Positions 1 to 8,863 of a stretch of DNA of 64,000 bases are shown here, one piece after another. The notes beneath the pieces were generated by a model, which saw only the letters and a list, made by a program, of their open reading frames with translations, was not told the origin of the DNA and made no database searches. Both the position numbers and the translations under genes were made by a program. This DNA comes from JARRKU01 sp963675565. GTDB lineage: Bacteria > Desulfobacterota > Desulfobacteria > Desulfobacterales > Desulfosarcinaceae. Position 1 is the first letter of the stretch. The number at the start of each line of letters is the position of its first letter. Location of the stretch: assembly GCA_963675565.2 (NCBI GenBank), contig CAXXYD010000004.1:1736001-1800000 (forward strand), read 5' to 3'.

Positions 1-280
1 CTCCGCTGTCCATCATATAATTGGAAGACTCCGGATGAAGGTGCATGCCGAAAATCACCACCAGGTCCAACGGATCGGCTTCTTTAAGACGGTGAATTAC
101 ATTGCAGGCAATCCGACCACTGTAAATCCAGCCGGCATGCGGTACGATTCCGCCGATGAAAGAGGCCCCCCCTGTTGGCGCCCCTGCCCCCTGAGCCAGA
201 AACCCGGAAATGGCTTTTTCGCATGCCGGCGCCTGTTCCGGGTACCAACTGCCGGCAAAAACCGCTTTTCGGATATCCAT
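1..280 (-). CDS. Memo-family protein (AmmeMemoRadiSam protein B type), 5' part
   Basis: The gene runs off the left edge, so only the first 93 residues are present. The start ATG at 280 has a purine-rich GGGGGG stretch just upstream. The translation opens MDIRKAVFAGSWYP and continues with IVPHAGWIYSG and then FGMHL, which are the N-terminal motifs of the Memo family; the histidines in PHAGW and GMHL are metal-ligand candidates in the family. Members usually sit beside AMMECR1 and radical SAM partners, which would lie beyond the left edge. The biochemical role is unsettled in the family, so no substrate is assigned. Confidence 0.85.
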   Translation of the reverse strand, partial: MDIRKAVFAGSWYPEQAPACEKAISGFLAQGAGAPTGGASFIGGIVPHAGWIYSGRIACNVIHRLKEADPLDLVVIFGMHLHPESSNYMMDSG

Positions 281-502
281 AGTGCCCCCCTTTTTTCTTT
301 TACCCTATACCTTCCGTCGCCTGGCTTCAACCTTCGGCAATGGCTTTGCATTCCGAAAATCATGCTTATAATCTATGCCGTTAAGAATTGATGGATTCGT
401 AAAAAGAACAAATTCATTCCCGATAAATAACCTTTTTACCAGTTCATCAAAAATTTGAACATAAAAATACAGGGTCATGACCGTAATGCCTGTTCAGTTT
501 AT

Positions 503-568
503 GGCAGCGGCGCCCTGCCGCAACAGAAGATTGATTTGCTCGAGATGTCGCGGCGGGGCGCCGCTGCC
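503..568 (+). promoter_or_regulatory. Long GC-rich stem-loop in the nifU leader
   Basis: The segment 503-521 (GGCAGCGGCGCCCTGCCGC) is the reverse complement of 550-568 except for one position, giving a 19-bp stem with a 28-nt loop. It lies 65 bp before the nifU start and no convincing gene is present between 281 and 633. It could be a leader hairpin that controls or attenuates nifUS expression. There is no T-run immediately after it, so a simple intrinsic terminator is unlikely. Confidence 0.5.
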
Positions 569-633
569 GCACAGGTGGGTGTGATCACGCTAAAAATTAA
601 TGACATTGCTGAAATTCGGTCTGGGAGGCTGAT

Positions 634-1455
634 ATGTGGGAATATACGGACAAAGTAAAAGAACATTTCATTAATCCGCGCAACGTGGGCGAAATCCAGA
701 ACCCTGACGGTGTGGGCGAGGTTGGGTCCCTGTCCTGCGGAGATGCATTGAAATTGACCATTAAAGTCGGTGCAGACCACCGAATTACGGATGCCAAATT
801 CCAGACGTTCGGCTGCGCCAGCGCCATCGCCTCTTCATCGGCGTTGACGGAAATGGTCATCGGAAAAACGGTGGAAGAGGCCCAGCAGATCACCAATGAC
901 CAGATTGCCGAATTTCTCGGCGGCCTGCCCAAAGAAAAAATGCATTGCTCGGTAATGGGGCAGGAAGCGTTGGAAAAGGCCATCGCCTGTTACCTCGGCG
1001 AACCCGAAAAAAAACCCGAAGGCAACCTGGTATGTGAATGTTTCGGGGTGACTGATCTGCAGATTGAACGGGCGCTGAAAGAACATTCGCTGAAAACCGT
1101 CGAGGAAATCACCAATTATATCAAGGCAGGCGGTGGCTGCGGCAAGTGTCATGAAAAAATTGAAGCGATCATTGCCACCGTTACCGGTACACCGATCAAA
1201 AAGAAAGCCAAAAAACTGACCAATATCGAAAAAATCAAACTGATCGAAGAGACGCTGGAAAGAGAAATCAAACCGGCCCTCAAGCAAGACGGCGGCGACA
1301 TCAAACTGGTGGACGTGGACGGCGATCGCGTTCTGGTCAAACTGATCGGCACATGCGCATCCTGCGCCATGTCCCAAGTCACCCTCAAAAATTATGTGGA
1401 GTCCAAACTTAAGGAACTTGTGACCAACACCCTGGTGGTCGAGGAGGTGTCTTGA
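634..1455 (+). CDS. nifU: Iron-sulfur cluster assembly scaffold NifU, full three-domain form
   Basis: NifU builds transient Fe-S clusters and hands them to target proteins. All three classical domains are present in 273 residues: an IscU-like N-terminal domain with Cys35, Cys61 and Cys105; a central [2Fe-2S] domain with Cys134, Cys136, Cys169 and Cys172; and an Nfu-type C-terminal domain with the CASC pair at 241/244. The start at 634 follows GGGAGG. nifS follows with a 1-bp overlap. No other nif genes are present, so this pair most likely serves general Fe-S assembly in an anaerobe rather than nitrogenase specifically. Confidence 0.93.
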   Translation: MWEYTDKVKEHFINPRNVGEIQNPDGVGEVGSLSCGDALKLTIKVGADHRITDAKFQTFGCASAIASSSALTEMVIGKTVEEAQQITNDQIAEFLGGLPKEKMHCSVMGQEALEKAIACYLGEPEKKPEGNLVCECFGVTDLQIERALKEHSLKTVEEITNYIKAGGGCGKCHEKIEAIIATVTGTPIKKKAKKLTNIEKIKLIEETLEREIKPALKQDGGDIKLVDVDGDRVLVKLIGTCASCAMSQVTLKNYVESKLKELVTNTLVVEEVS

Positions 1456-2639
1456 TGAAACCGATTTACATGGACAACAATGCGACCACCCAGGTCGCTC
1501 CGGAAGTCGTGGAAGAAATGCTGCCCTACTTTACCCAGTTTTACGGCAACCCGTCCAGCATGCACACCTTTGGCGGCAATGTGGGCATGAAGATCAAGGA
1601 AGCACGGACAAAACTGGCCGATCTCCTTGGCGCCAGGCCAGAAGAAATCGTCTATACCTCATGCGGCACCGAGAGCGACAGCACGGCCATTTGGGCCGCC
1701 CTGCGCAGCAACCCGGAAAAACGCCACATCATCACATCCAAGGTCGAGCACCCTGCCGTAAAGAACCTGGCCGAATACCTCTCCCATAACGGCTACCGGA
1801 CCACTTTCGTTCCCGTAGACGGCAAGGGCCACCTGGATCTGGATTTCCTTTACGCCAATCTCAGGGACGACACTGCCATTGTCAGTCTGATGTGGGCTAA
1901 CAATGAGACCGGCGTTATCTTCCCCATTGAAGAAATCGCCGAAAAAGTGCATGGTCACGGCGCCGTTTTTCATACCGATGCCGTTCAGGCCGTGGGGAAA
2001 TTGCCTATCGACTTGGGAAACAGCCATGTGGACATGCTCTCGCTGTCGGGACACAAACTGCACGGCCCCAAAGGCATAGGCGCCCTATATGTCCGGCGGG
2101 GAACCAAGTTCGCCCCGTTTCTTTTGGGTGGGCACCAGGAACACGGCCGGCGAGGCGGGACTGAAAACGTAGCCTCCATTGTCGGTCTGGGAAAGGCCGC
2201 CGAACTGGCCGCCAGGTACATGCAGGAAGAGAACAGCAAGGTCAGGGCGCTGCGCGATAAACTGGAAAAATCGCTGCTGGAAAAAATCCCCGCCTCAATG
2301 GTCAACGGCGACACCCAAAACCGGCTGCCCAATACATCCAGCATCGCCTTTGAATATGTGGAAGGCGAGGCCATACTGCTGATGATGGACGAATTCAACA
2401 TCTGCGCATCTTCCGGATCGGCCTGCACATCCGGATCTCTGGAGCCCTCCCATGTGTTGCGCGCCATGGGCGTTCCATTTACTGCAGCCCACGGCTCCAT
2501 TCGTTTCAGCTTGAGTATTTACAACACCGAAGAAGAAATCGACTTGATCATCGAGAAAATGCCACCCATCATTGAAAGACTGCGCAAAATGTCGCCGTTC
2601 TGGGGAAGGGCCAAGGGGGCATGTGGGATTGTTACTTAG
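1455..2639 (+). CDS. nifS: Cysteine desulfurase NifS
   Basis: A PLP-dependent cysteine desulfurase of 394 residues that supplies sulfur to NifU. It starts MKPIYMDNNATT, has the PLP-lysine motif LSGHKLHGPKG, and an active-site cysteine in SSGSACTSGS near residue 325. The ATG at 1455 shares its A with the TGA of nifU and has GGAGG seven bases upstream; a TTG three bases earlier in the same frame is less likely. The overlap implies translational coupling with nifU. Confidence 0.93.
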   Translation: MKPIYMDNNATTQVAPEVVEEMLPYFTQFYGNPSSMHTFGGNVGMKIKEARTKLADLLGARPEEIVYTSCGTESDSTAIWAALRSNPEKRHIITSKVEHPAVKNLAEYLSHNGYRTTFVPVDGKGHLDLDFLYANLRDDTAIVSLMWANNETGVIFPIEEIAEKVHGHGAVFHTDAVQAVGKLPIDLGNSHVDMLSLSGHKLHGPKGIGALYVRRGTKFAPFLLGGHQEHGRRGGTENVASIVGLGKAAELAARYMQEENSKVRALRDKLEKSLLEKIPASMVNGDTQNRLPNTSSIAFEYVEGEAILLMMDEFNICASSGSACTSGSLEPSHVLRAMGVPFTAAHGSIRFSLSIYNTEEEIDLIIEKMPPIIERLRKMSPFWGRAKGACGIVT

Positions 2640-2691
2640 CACCCCGGCACTGCGTTAACCAATGTCAAAGCTGTCGGGCAAAACGACAAAC

Positions 2692-2761
2692 CCGAATATC
2701 AAATGTGGGATTCTACCGATTTTATCTTAAAATCGGCTCTCATCAACAATTTGATATTTGG
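2692..2761. terminator. Nested palindrome between convergent nifS and hypB
   Basis: Two inverted repeats are nested between the converging genes. The outer arms are 2692-2704 and 2749-2761 (CCGAATATCAAAT, paired with one G:U). The inner arms are 2716-2724 and 2728-2736 (CCGATTTTA, perfect, three-base loop). The symmetry and position suggest a bidirectional transcription terminator. Confidence 0.55.
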
Positions 2762-2774
2762 ATTTTGAGCTTTG

Positions 2775-3551
2775 TTATTTTGCGCGCTTTCCCGCCACCT
2801 GCCTTTTCAACCACGCCAACCAGGCGTCTAAACCTTCGCCGCTTTTCGCTGAAATCGGGAAAATCTCCATGTCCGGTTTGACCCGTCGAATGCTGTCTTC
2901 AACCATTTTCAGGTCCAGGTCGAGATAGGGCAGCAGATCGATCTTGTTGATCAGGGCTGCGTCGCATACCCTGAACATCAGCGGGTATTTAATGGGCTTG
3001 TCCTCGCCTTCGGTGACGCTGAGCACGACCACCTTGAGGTCTTCGCCGATGTCGAATTCCGCCGGACAGACCAGATTGCCAATGTTTTCCACGATAAGCA
3101 GATCAATGTCGTGAAGATTCAGGGCCGCCACCGCCGTTTCGATGACATGGGCCGCCAGGTGACACTCACCGCCGAACTGGTCCGTATTGATCTGGATCAC
3201 CGGGGAACCGCTTTGGGCCAACTTGTCGGCGTCGTGGGTGGAGCAGATGTCTCCTACAATCACGGCACATCTGTACTCCGGCATAATGGATTTCAAGGTG
3301 CGAATCAGGGTGGTGGTTTTTCCCGATCCCGGAGAACTCATCACATTCAATACGAAGACCTGGTGATCATTGAAATTCCGGCGCAGTCGATCCGCCATCA
3401 TGTTGTTGGCGTCCAGTACGTTGCGCACCACCTGGATTTTGCGGGTACCGGTTCCGTGGGATTCGATGACCGCCCCGCCCTCATCGTGATGGTGATGGGG
3501 GCGATTGGGATCGTGATGAAAACGGCGTTGTGAACGATACAGGCTAAACAT
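2775..3551 (-). CDS. hypB: Hydrogenase maturation GTPase HypB
   Basis: HypB is the GTPase that helps insert nickel into NiFe hydrogenases together with HypA. The protein has a P-loop SSPGSGKTT, a metal-site motif GGECHLAAH, and the guanine-specificity motif NKID. A short histidine-rich stretch near the N-terminus (HHDPNRPHHHHDE) may store nickel. The ATG at 3551 follows the hypA stop by four bases with GAGGAAG upstream; an in-frame ATG at 3572 would overlap hypA. Only hypA and hypB are here; the remaining hyp genes and the hydrogenase must be elsewhere. Confidence 0.9.
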   Translation of the reverse strand: MFSLYRSQRRFHHDPNRPHHHHDEGGAVIESHGTGTRKIQVVRNVLDANNMMADRLRRNFNDHQVFVLNVMSSPGSGKTTTLIRTLKSIMPEYRCAVIVGDICSTHDADKLAQSGSPVIQINTDQFGGECHLAAHVIETAVAALNLHDIDLLIVENIGNLVCPAEFDIGEDLKVVVLSVTEGEDKPIKYPLMFRVCDAALINKIDLLPYLDLDLKMVEDSIRRVKPDMEIFPISAKSGEGLDAWLAWLKRQVAGKRAK

Positions 3552-3555
3552 AGGT

Positions 3556-3909
3556 CTATTCTTCCTCTTCAAGTTCTATGGATTCGATATCCAGCTCCCG
3601 GCCGGAAAGCATCTCCACCTTGGTGCCGCAACATTTGGGGCATTGAAAAACGGGCTCCGAAAACTCCCAAATCTCTCCGCACGAATGGCAACGAGCCGAA
3701 ACGGCGATCTCTTCAATATTGAGCTGAGCCCCTTGTGCGGGGGTCTCTTTGGCCGCAATTTCAAAACAGAAAAGCAGGCTCTGGGCCACCACGGCGGCCA
3801 GTTTGCCCACTTTCAGGTTGATCCGCACCACCTTGGGGTCCGTTATATCCGGCGGTATAGAGTCGGTTACGATACGGACAATCTCGGTGGCCAATCCCAT
3901 TTCATGCAT
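3556..3909 (-). CDS. hypA: Hydrogenase nickel incorporation protein HypA
   Basis: HypA is the nickel metallochaperone partner of HypB, 117 residues. The start at 3909 is chosen because HypA proteins begin Met-His-Glu, with His2 a nickel ligand, and AGGTGA stands upstream; a TTG two codons earlier is disfavoured. The zinc site is visible as CHSCGEIWEF followed by CPKC. hypB follows directly downstream. Confidence 0.92.
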   Translation of the reverse strand: MHEMGLATEIVRIVTDSIPPDITDPKVVRINLKVGKLAAVVAQSLLFCFEIAAKETPAQGAQLNIEEIAVSARCHSCGEIWEFSEPVFQCPKCCGTKVEMLSGRELDIESIELEEEE

Positions 3910-3971
3910 AGTCAATCACCTGTATTGGAAAACTGCTGCCCCTGCAGAAAAGGCATTTGATTTCACGAGCC

Positions 3972-4159
3972 GGCGATCAGAGCGAGGGACTGTCCGAACA
4001 TCCCACGCAATGTCGTTTAAGTGCCACTAAAGTACACTCCGGGCGTCCCGGAAACGCGCTACGCTCAGACAGTCCGGAACGCTGATCCTCCATTGCACTT
4101 AAGCGGCACTAAAACTTGTTGCTCACGGAGTGCCCGGGCAGTCCCTCGCTCTGATCGCC
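3972..4159. repeat. Nested palindromic repeat element, copy 1
   Basis: The 188-bp element has perfect 21-bp outer arms (3972-3992 and 4139-4159, starting GGCGATCAGAGCGAGG). Middle arms are at 4015-4033 and 4097-4115 (GTTTAAGTGCCACTAAAGT against ACTTAAGCGGCACTAAAAC). An inner hairpin is at 4043-4052 and 4073-4082. The core is shared with the element at 15776-15957, but the outer arms are unrelated in sequence. It lies between the sucD terminator and hypA. The rest of 3910-4531 shows no gene. Confidence 0.8.
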
Positions 4160-4455
4160 TCTTGTAGCTCAACTTCGTCCGTTCGAGCTTATGACCATAA
4201 CCTGAAAAACATCCGCTTTTCAATATCAACATGATAAACAACATCCACCGTAAAACAAAAGCTGTCTCCTTTGTCATCAAACAAATTCGGAAAGACAGAC
4301 CCCTGCGTCCGACAGCCCAAGCCGTTGGATGCGGGCTGTTTTGCCACCATTTAGATATATTGTTTTTTTATTTCAGCAGATTATAAATGGGGAAGCCCTG
4401 GCACCGCCGCGCATTCGCCAAAAGAAATGGGTAAAACGCGCTCCCCTATTATGCT

Positions 4456-4484
4456 AAAAGGGCGGAGATAAACTCCGCCCTTTT
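4456..4484 (-). terminator. Intrinsic terminator of sucC-sucD
   Basis: A perfect 12-bp stem (AAAAGGGCGGAG paired with CTCCGCCCTTTT) with a five-base loop lies about 48 bp beyond the sucD stop. Read on the minus strand the stem ends in a T-run, as expected for a factor-independent terminator. Confidence 0.85.
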
Positions 4485-4531
4485 AATATTCACGCACTCT
4501 ATTCAACCAGATTACAACGTCGTCCGAATCA

Positions 4532-5401
4532 TTACCCAAAAGTTTCGGCACACACATCCCCTAGATAGGCCAGGTTCTCACACACATGAATGCCGTTGGC
4601 CTTCATGGCAGCCACCTTGCTCTGGCCGGTGCCGCTGCTGCCGCTGATAATAGCGCCGGCATGACCCATGCGCCGTCCCGGCGGTGCGGTCAGCCCGGCA
4701 ATGAAACCCACCACCGGCTTGGTTACATTGGATTTAATATAGGCCGCGGCTTTTTCTTCCGCATCTCCACCGATCTCGCCGATCATGACGATGCCCTGGG
4801 TGGCGTCGTCCGCCTGGAATTGTTCGAGACAATCGATGAAGTTGGTTCCGTTGACCGGGTCTCCGCCGATGCCGATGCAGGTGGTCTGCCCCAGTCCGGT
4901 GAGGGTCAGGGCATGCACCGCCTCATAGGTCAGGGTGCCGGATCGGGAAACGACACCAATCTTTCCCGGTTTGTGAATAACCCCCGGCATGATGCCGATC
5001 TTGCACTCTCCCGGGGTGATGACACCGGGACAGTTGGGGCCGATAAGACGCACCGGCTTGTCTTTGAGGTAGTTCTTCACCCGCATCATGTCCATCACCG
5101 GAATGCCCTCGGTGATACAAACGATCAGGGGAACCAGGGCATCCGCGGCCTCCATGATGGCGTCGGCGGCAAAAGGCGGCGGCACGAATATCATGCTGGC
5201 ACTGGCCCCGGTGGTCTTGACGGCATCGGCAACGGTATTGAAAACAGGGACTTCATCCATTTTCTGGCCGCCCTTTCCGGGCGTCACGCCGGCAACGACC
5301 TGGGTCCCATAATCCACGCAGGCACGGGCATGGAACTGGCCTTCTTTCCCGGTAATGCCCTGCACCAGAAGTTTCGTATCTTTGTTGACAAATATGCTCA
5401 C
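4532..5401 (-). CDS. sucD: Succinyl-CoA synthetase (ADP-forming) alpha subunit
   Basis: Interconverts succinyl-CoA and succinate with formation of ATP or GTP. The 289-residue protein has the N-terminal CoA-binding fold (QGITGKEGQFH) and the phospho-histidine motif GHAGAIISG near residue 245. It starts with GTG at 5401 preceded by GCGAGGA. It follows sucC by 30 bp and precedes a strong terminator. In the methylmalonyl-CoA route it yields substrate-level ATP when succinyl-CoA is hydrolysed. Confidence 0.93.
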   Translation of the reverse strand: MSIFVNKDTKLLVQGITGKEGQFHARACVDYGTQVVAGVTPGKGGQKMDEVPVFNTVADAVKTTGASASMIFVPPPFAADAIMEAADALVPLIVCITEGIPVMDMMRVKNYLKDKPVRLIGPNCPGVITPGECKIGIMPGVIHKPGKIGVVSRSGTLTYEAVHALTLTGLGQTTCIGIGGDPVNGTNFIDCLEQFQADDATQGIVMIGEIGGDAEEKAAAYIKSNVTKPVVGFIAGLTAPPGRRMGHAGAIISGSSGTGQSKVAAMKANGIHVCENLAYLGDVCAETFG

Positions 5402-5431
5402 TGTACAATCCTCGCTTGTTTATGGTGTCGG

Positions 5432-6598
5432 TTACTGGATAGCGGCCTGGAGTTTCTCGGCGGCATCTTTGAGGTCCTTGGCATTGATCAGCTCCAGGCC
5501 GGATTCCGCCAGGATTTTGCGTCCCTCTTTCAGGTTTGTGCCTTCCATACGGATGATCACCGGAACGCGCATGCCCACTTTCTGGGCGGCCTGAACCACG
5601 CCATTGGCCAGCCTGTCGCACCGCAGGATACCGCCGAAGATATTGATCAGGATGGCTTTGACGTTTTCGTCGCTTTGCAGAATACGAAAGCCGTTTTCAA
5701 TCTGCTCGGCACTCGCACCGCCGCCCACATCGAGAAAATTGACCGGTTTGCCGCCGGCATACTTGATGCAGTCCATTGTAGCCATGGCCAGTCCGGCGCC
5801 ATTGACCATATTGCCCACATTGCCGCCTTCACCCAGGTGAATATAGTTCAGGCCGAACCCGGAAGCCTCCACTTCTGTGGGGTCTTCTTCATCCAGATCG
5901 CGGTATTGCTGGACATCGGGATGGCGGTACAAGGCATTGTCGTCAAAGTCCATCTTACCGTCCAGAGCGATGACATCGTTTTCCGCAGTCAGCACCAACG
6001 GATTGATTTCCACCAGAGAACAATCGTAATTTACCGCCAGGTTGAACAGATTTTTCAAAAGCACGGTAAACGGCTTCATACACGCCTTGGGCATGTTGAG
6101 CCCGAAAGCCACAGACCGGAGATGGTAGCCTTGAATGCCCACATTGGGATCCACGTAAACCTTGATGATCTTTTCGGGTGTTTTTTCGGCCACGTCTTCG
6201 ATGTCCATGCCGCCGGCTTCACTGGCCATAATGATCATCTTGGCCGTGGCACGGTCCGGAAGGATGCTCAGGTAGAGCTCCTTGGCGATGTTCAGGCCCT
6301 GTTCGATGAGCAGTTTTTTGACCCGCTTGCCCCCGGGACCCGTCTGCTTGGTCACCAGGTTCATGCCTAAAATACTGTCGGCATAGGTGTCAAACTCTTC
6401 GGGAGTTTTGGCCACCTTGACGCCGCCGCCCAGGCCGCGACCACCGGCATGGATTTGCGCTTTCACCACAACCGGATAGGCCCCCAGTTTTTCTGCTGCC
6501 GCCCTGGCTTCCGCCACAGTGAAGGCCACGGCCCCATCTGGCACGGCCACACCGTTATTGCGGAACAGTTCCTTGGCTTGGTATTCATGAATTTTCAT
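5432..6598 (-). CDS. sucC: Succinyl-CoA synthetase (ADP-forming) beta subunit
   Basis: The 388-residue ATP-grasp subunit begins MKIHEYQAKELF, typical for the family. An ATP-grasp glycine loop (HAGGRGLGGGVK) is near residue 52, and the CoA-ligase domain holds FLDVGGGA and NIFGGI. The start is preceded by AAGGAGAAATGAGG. With sucD it forms the heteromer that links the methylmalonyl-CoA block next door to succinate. Confidence 0.93.
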   Translation of the reverse strand: MKIHEYQAKELFRNNGVAVPDGAVAFTVAEARAAAEKLGAYPVVVKAQIHAGGRGLGGGVKVAKTPEEFDTYADSILGMNLVTKQTGPGGKRVKKLLIEQGLNIAKELYLSILPDRATAKMIIMASEAGGMDIEDVAEKTPEKIIKVYVDPNVGIQGYHLRSVAFGLNMPKACMKPFTVLLKNLFNLAVNYDCSLVEINPLVLTAENDVIALDGKMDFDDNALYRHPDVQQYRDLDEEDPTEVEASGFGLNYIHLGEGGNVGNMVNGAGLAMATMDCIKYAGGKPVNFLDVGGGASAEQIENGFRILQSDENVKAILINIFGGILRCDRLANGVVQAAQKVGMRVPVIIRMEGTNLKEGRKILAESGLELINAKDLKDAAEKLQAAIQ

Positions 6599-6656
6599 GG
6601 ATATGCCTCATTTCTCCTTTAATGAATATTTTTGGATTTAAAGTTGTTAACCGTTC

Positions 6657-6719
6657 AGGAGCGGCTTTGGCCGCGACTTTCCATCCTGCGCCGTTGCGTA
6701 TCGCGGGGCAGCCGCTCCT
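6657..6719. repeat. REP-like palindrome between sucC and the carboxyltransferase gene
   Basis: Perfect 10-bp arms AGGAGCGGCT (6657-6666) and AGCCGCTCCT (6710-6719), extended imperfectly inward by GC-rich bases. The sequence resembles REP-type intergenic palindromes. It sits in the roughly 220-bp gap upstream of sucC, which otherwise shows no gene. Confidence 0.5.
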
Positions 6720-6820
6720 ACACAGTTATTTTAATAGACAAAGGAACAATGAATTACAATGATAAGCATGGGCTTCTGCCGGGCACCGGCCCATACACCA
6801 TACGCATCTGCAGTTGCGGT

Positions 6821-8824
6821 CTACCCGATGATGCAGAGCACATTGCCCTTGGCCACCGAATCGCCGCTTTTGTAATTAATGGCCTGAATGGTACCACTGC
6901 AAGGTGCTGCCAGGGCGTTTTCCATTTTCATGGCCTCGAGGATCAACACGGTCTCGCCTTCGCTCACCGCATCCCCCACGTTCTTTTCATAGCTGACGAT
7001 CATGCCGGGCATGGGCGCATTCATCGGGGTTCCGTCCACTGCGGCGGCCGGGGCTGCGGCAGGAGCAGCGGCCGGTTTATCGGCAGCGGCCGGCGCCGCC
7101 GGTGCAGCAGCCGGCACGGCAGCCACTGGTGCAGGTGCAACTGTGGGGGCCGCTGTCGGAACACCGCCTGTCGGCAGGGAAATCACCGGCGCGCCGCCGG
7201 TGGGCTCCACTTCCACGTTGAAGTATTCATTGTCCACGAAAACATTGAAGGTCCGCATCGCGTCACCCTTGGCCGGACTGCCGGGTTTCTTTTCAATCAA
7301 TTCGCCGGCTTTGGCCTTCTTGATCAATTCATCCCTGGCCTTGACCTGATCCAGGGTAATCGCTTTAACGGACTCGGGCGGCGCTTCAACGCCGTACTTC
7401 CATTGCAGGAACTTGCGCCCGGTAACCGGGTAGATGGCATAGAGCACCAGATCATCCAGGTCTGCGGCCAGATCGCCGATCTCTTCCTTGGCCTTTTCCA
7501 GTTCAGGCTCCAGAACTTCCGCCGGGCGGCAGGAGATGGGCTCTTCGCCGCGCTCATAGCCCTTGAGGGCCTTTTTCTGCACTTCGGCATTGATGGGCAC
7601 GGCGGTCTTTCCGTAAAGGCCATAGCACAGATCCTTGACCTGGCCGGTGATCATCTTGTAGCGCTCTTCCGGTGTGTCGAACAGCACGTTGTTGACGGTC
7701 TGGATACCCACGATCTGGCTGGTGGGGGTTACCAGGGGAATCTGGCCGAGATCTTTGCGGACCCTGGGCAGTTCCTTGTAAACCTCGTCGATCTTGTCCA
7801 AAGCATCCATGTCGCGCAGCTGGTTCACCAGGTTGGAAAGCATTCCGCCCGGGGTCTGGTGCAGCAATACGTTGATATCGATGATGGACATCTTGGAGTC
7901 GTCCAGCAAGTGCTTGTACTTGGGCATCACCTTCTTTTCGAAGATCTCGTTGATCTGGGCCATCAGCCTGATGTCGAAACCGGTGTCGCGGTTGGTGCCC
8001 AGCAGGGTCATGATCAGCGGCTCCACGGCAGCATGGGAGGTGCGGTAGGCATATGGCGACATACAGGTGTCGATGATATCCACGCCGGCCTCGATGGCTT
8101 TCAGGTGGCTCATGGGAGACATGCCGGAAGTAAAATGGCTGTGCAGGTGAATGGGCGGCTTAACGGCGGCCTTGAGGGCCTTGACAATCTGATAGGCATC
8201 ATAGGGAGCGATGAGGCCGGCCATGTCCTTGATACAGATGGAGTCTGCGCCCATGGCCTCAAGGTCTTTGGCCTTGTTGACGTAGTAGTCCAGATTGTAT
8301 ACCTCGCCGCCCAAACGCGGTTCGGTCATGGTATAGCAGATACAGCCCTGGAAATGCTTGCCGTATTCTTTGATCTTGGGCACCACAGTCTGGAAGTTGC
8401 GGTAGTCGTTCAGGGCGTCGAAGGTACGGAAGATGTCCATTCCGTTTTCACAGGCGCGGTCCATGAAGGCGTTGGCCACATCGTCGGCATAGTTGCGGTA
8501 GCCCACTAGGTTCTGGGCCCGCAGCAGCATAGAAAAGGGCGTTTTTTTGAAATAGCGTTTCAGAGTGCGGATGCGCTCCCAGGGATCTTCATTGAGAAAG
8601 CGGTGCATGGTATCAAAGGTGGCGCCACCCCAGGTTTCCACCGCCCAGAACCCCACCTGGTCCATCAGTTCGGCCACGGGAATCATGTCCTCGGTGCGGC
8701 CGCGGGTGGCAAACAGGGATTGATGGCCGTCGCGCAAGCTCAGATCCATCACCTTAACGGGGTTTTCCGCTTTGGGGCGGTCCTTGTCGTAATTCATGGT
8801 GGTCATTTTAACTTGGTCGCTCAT
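6821..8824 (-). CDS. Pyruvate/oxaloacetate carboxyltransferase with C-terminal biotin domain (transcarboxylase 5S type)
   Basis: The 667-residue protein starts with a pyruvate-carboxyltransferase TIM barrel (MDLSLRDGHQSLFATRGR near residue 26; the DGHQS metal and substrate motif), then a PYC_OADA-type domain. A long Ala/Pro linker (about 545-600) leads to a biotinyl domain with the biotin-lysine motif EAMKMEN. It is homologous to oxaloacetate decarboxylase alpha and the 5S subunit of methylmalonyl-CoA transcarboxylase. Next to a 12S-like subunit and the mutase, carboxyl transfer between oxaloacetate/pyruvate and propionyl-CoA/methylmalonyl-CoA is the likely job. The start has GAGGAGACC upstream. 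Confidence 0.88.
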   Translation of the reverse strand: MSDQVKMTTMNYDKDRPKAENPVKVMDLSLRDGHQSLFATRGRTEDMIPVAELMDQVGFWAVETWGGATFDTMHRFLNEDPWERIRTLKRYFKKTPFSMLLRAQNLVGYRNYADDVANAFMDRACENGMDIFRTFDALNDYRNFQTVVPKIKEYGKHFQGCICYTMTEPRLGGEVYNLDYYVNKAKDLEAMGADSICIKDMAGLIAPYDAYQIVKALKAAVKPPIHLHSHFTSGMSPMSHLKAIEAGVDIIDTCMSPYAYRTSHAAVEPLIMTLLGTNRDTGFDIRLMAQINEIFEKKVMPKYKHLLDDSKMSIIDINVLLHQTPGGMLSNLVNQLRDMDALDKIDEVYKELPRVRKDLGQIPLVTPTSQIVGIQTVNNVLFDTPEERYKMITGQVKDLCYGLYGKTAVPINAEVQKKALKGYERGEEPISCRPAEVLEPELEKAKEEIGDLAADLDDLVLYAIYPVTGRKFLQWKYGVEAPPESVKAITLDQVKARDELIKKAKAGELIEKKPGSPAKGDAMRTFNVFVDNEYFNVEVEPTGGAPVISLPTGGVPTAAPTVAPAPVAAVPAAAPAAPAAADKPAAAPAAAPAAAVDGTPMNAPMPGMIVSYEKNVGDAVSEGETVLILEAMKMENALAAPCSGTIQAINYKSGDSVAKGNVLCIIG

Positions 8825-8863
8825 CGTAAGGTCTCCTCTGGCTAAGTCGTTAATCTGTAAAAG

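Noticed and set aside
455..658. Small plus-strand frame before nifU
   Set aside because: It overlaps the long stem-loop and the nifU start, has no ribosome site or motif, and is probably not translated.
634..2639. Nitrogen-fixation island
   Set aside because: Only nifU and nifS occur; no nitrogenase or regulator genes are nearby, and both commonly serve general Fe-S assembly in anaerobes.
4586..6370. Plus-strand open frame of 594 codons
   Set aside because: It is the antisense of sucD and sucC, spans both real genes and their gap, and shows no recognisable domain.
6632..8509. Long plus-strand open frame of 625 codons opposite the carboxyltransferase gene
   Set aside because: It is antisense to a clear biotin-dependent carboxyltransferase, is His/Gly-rich in the way of shadow frames, and has no family motif.
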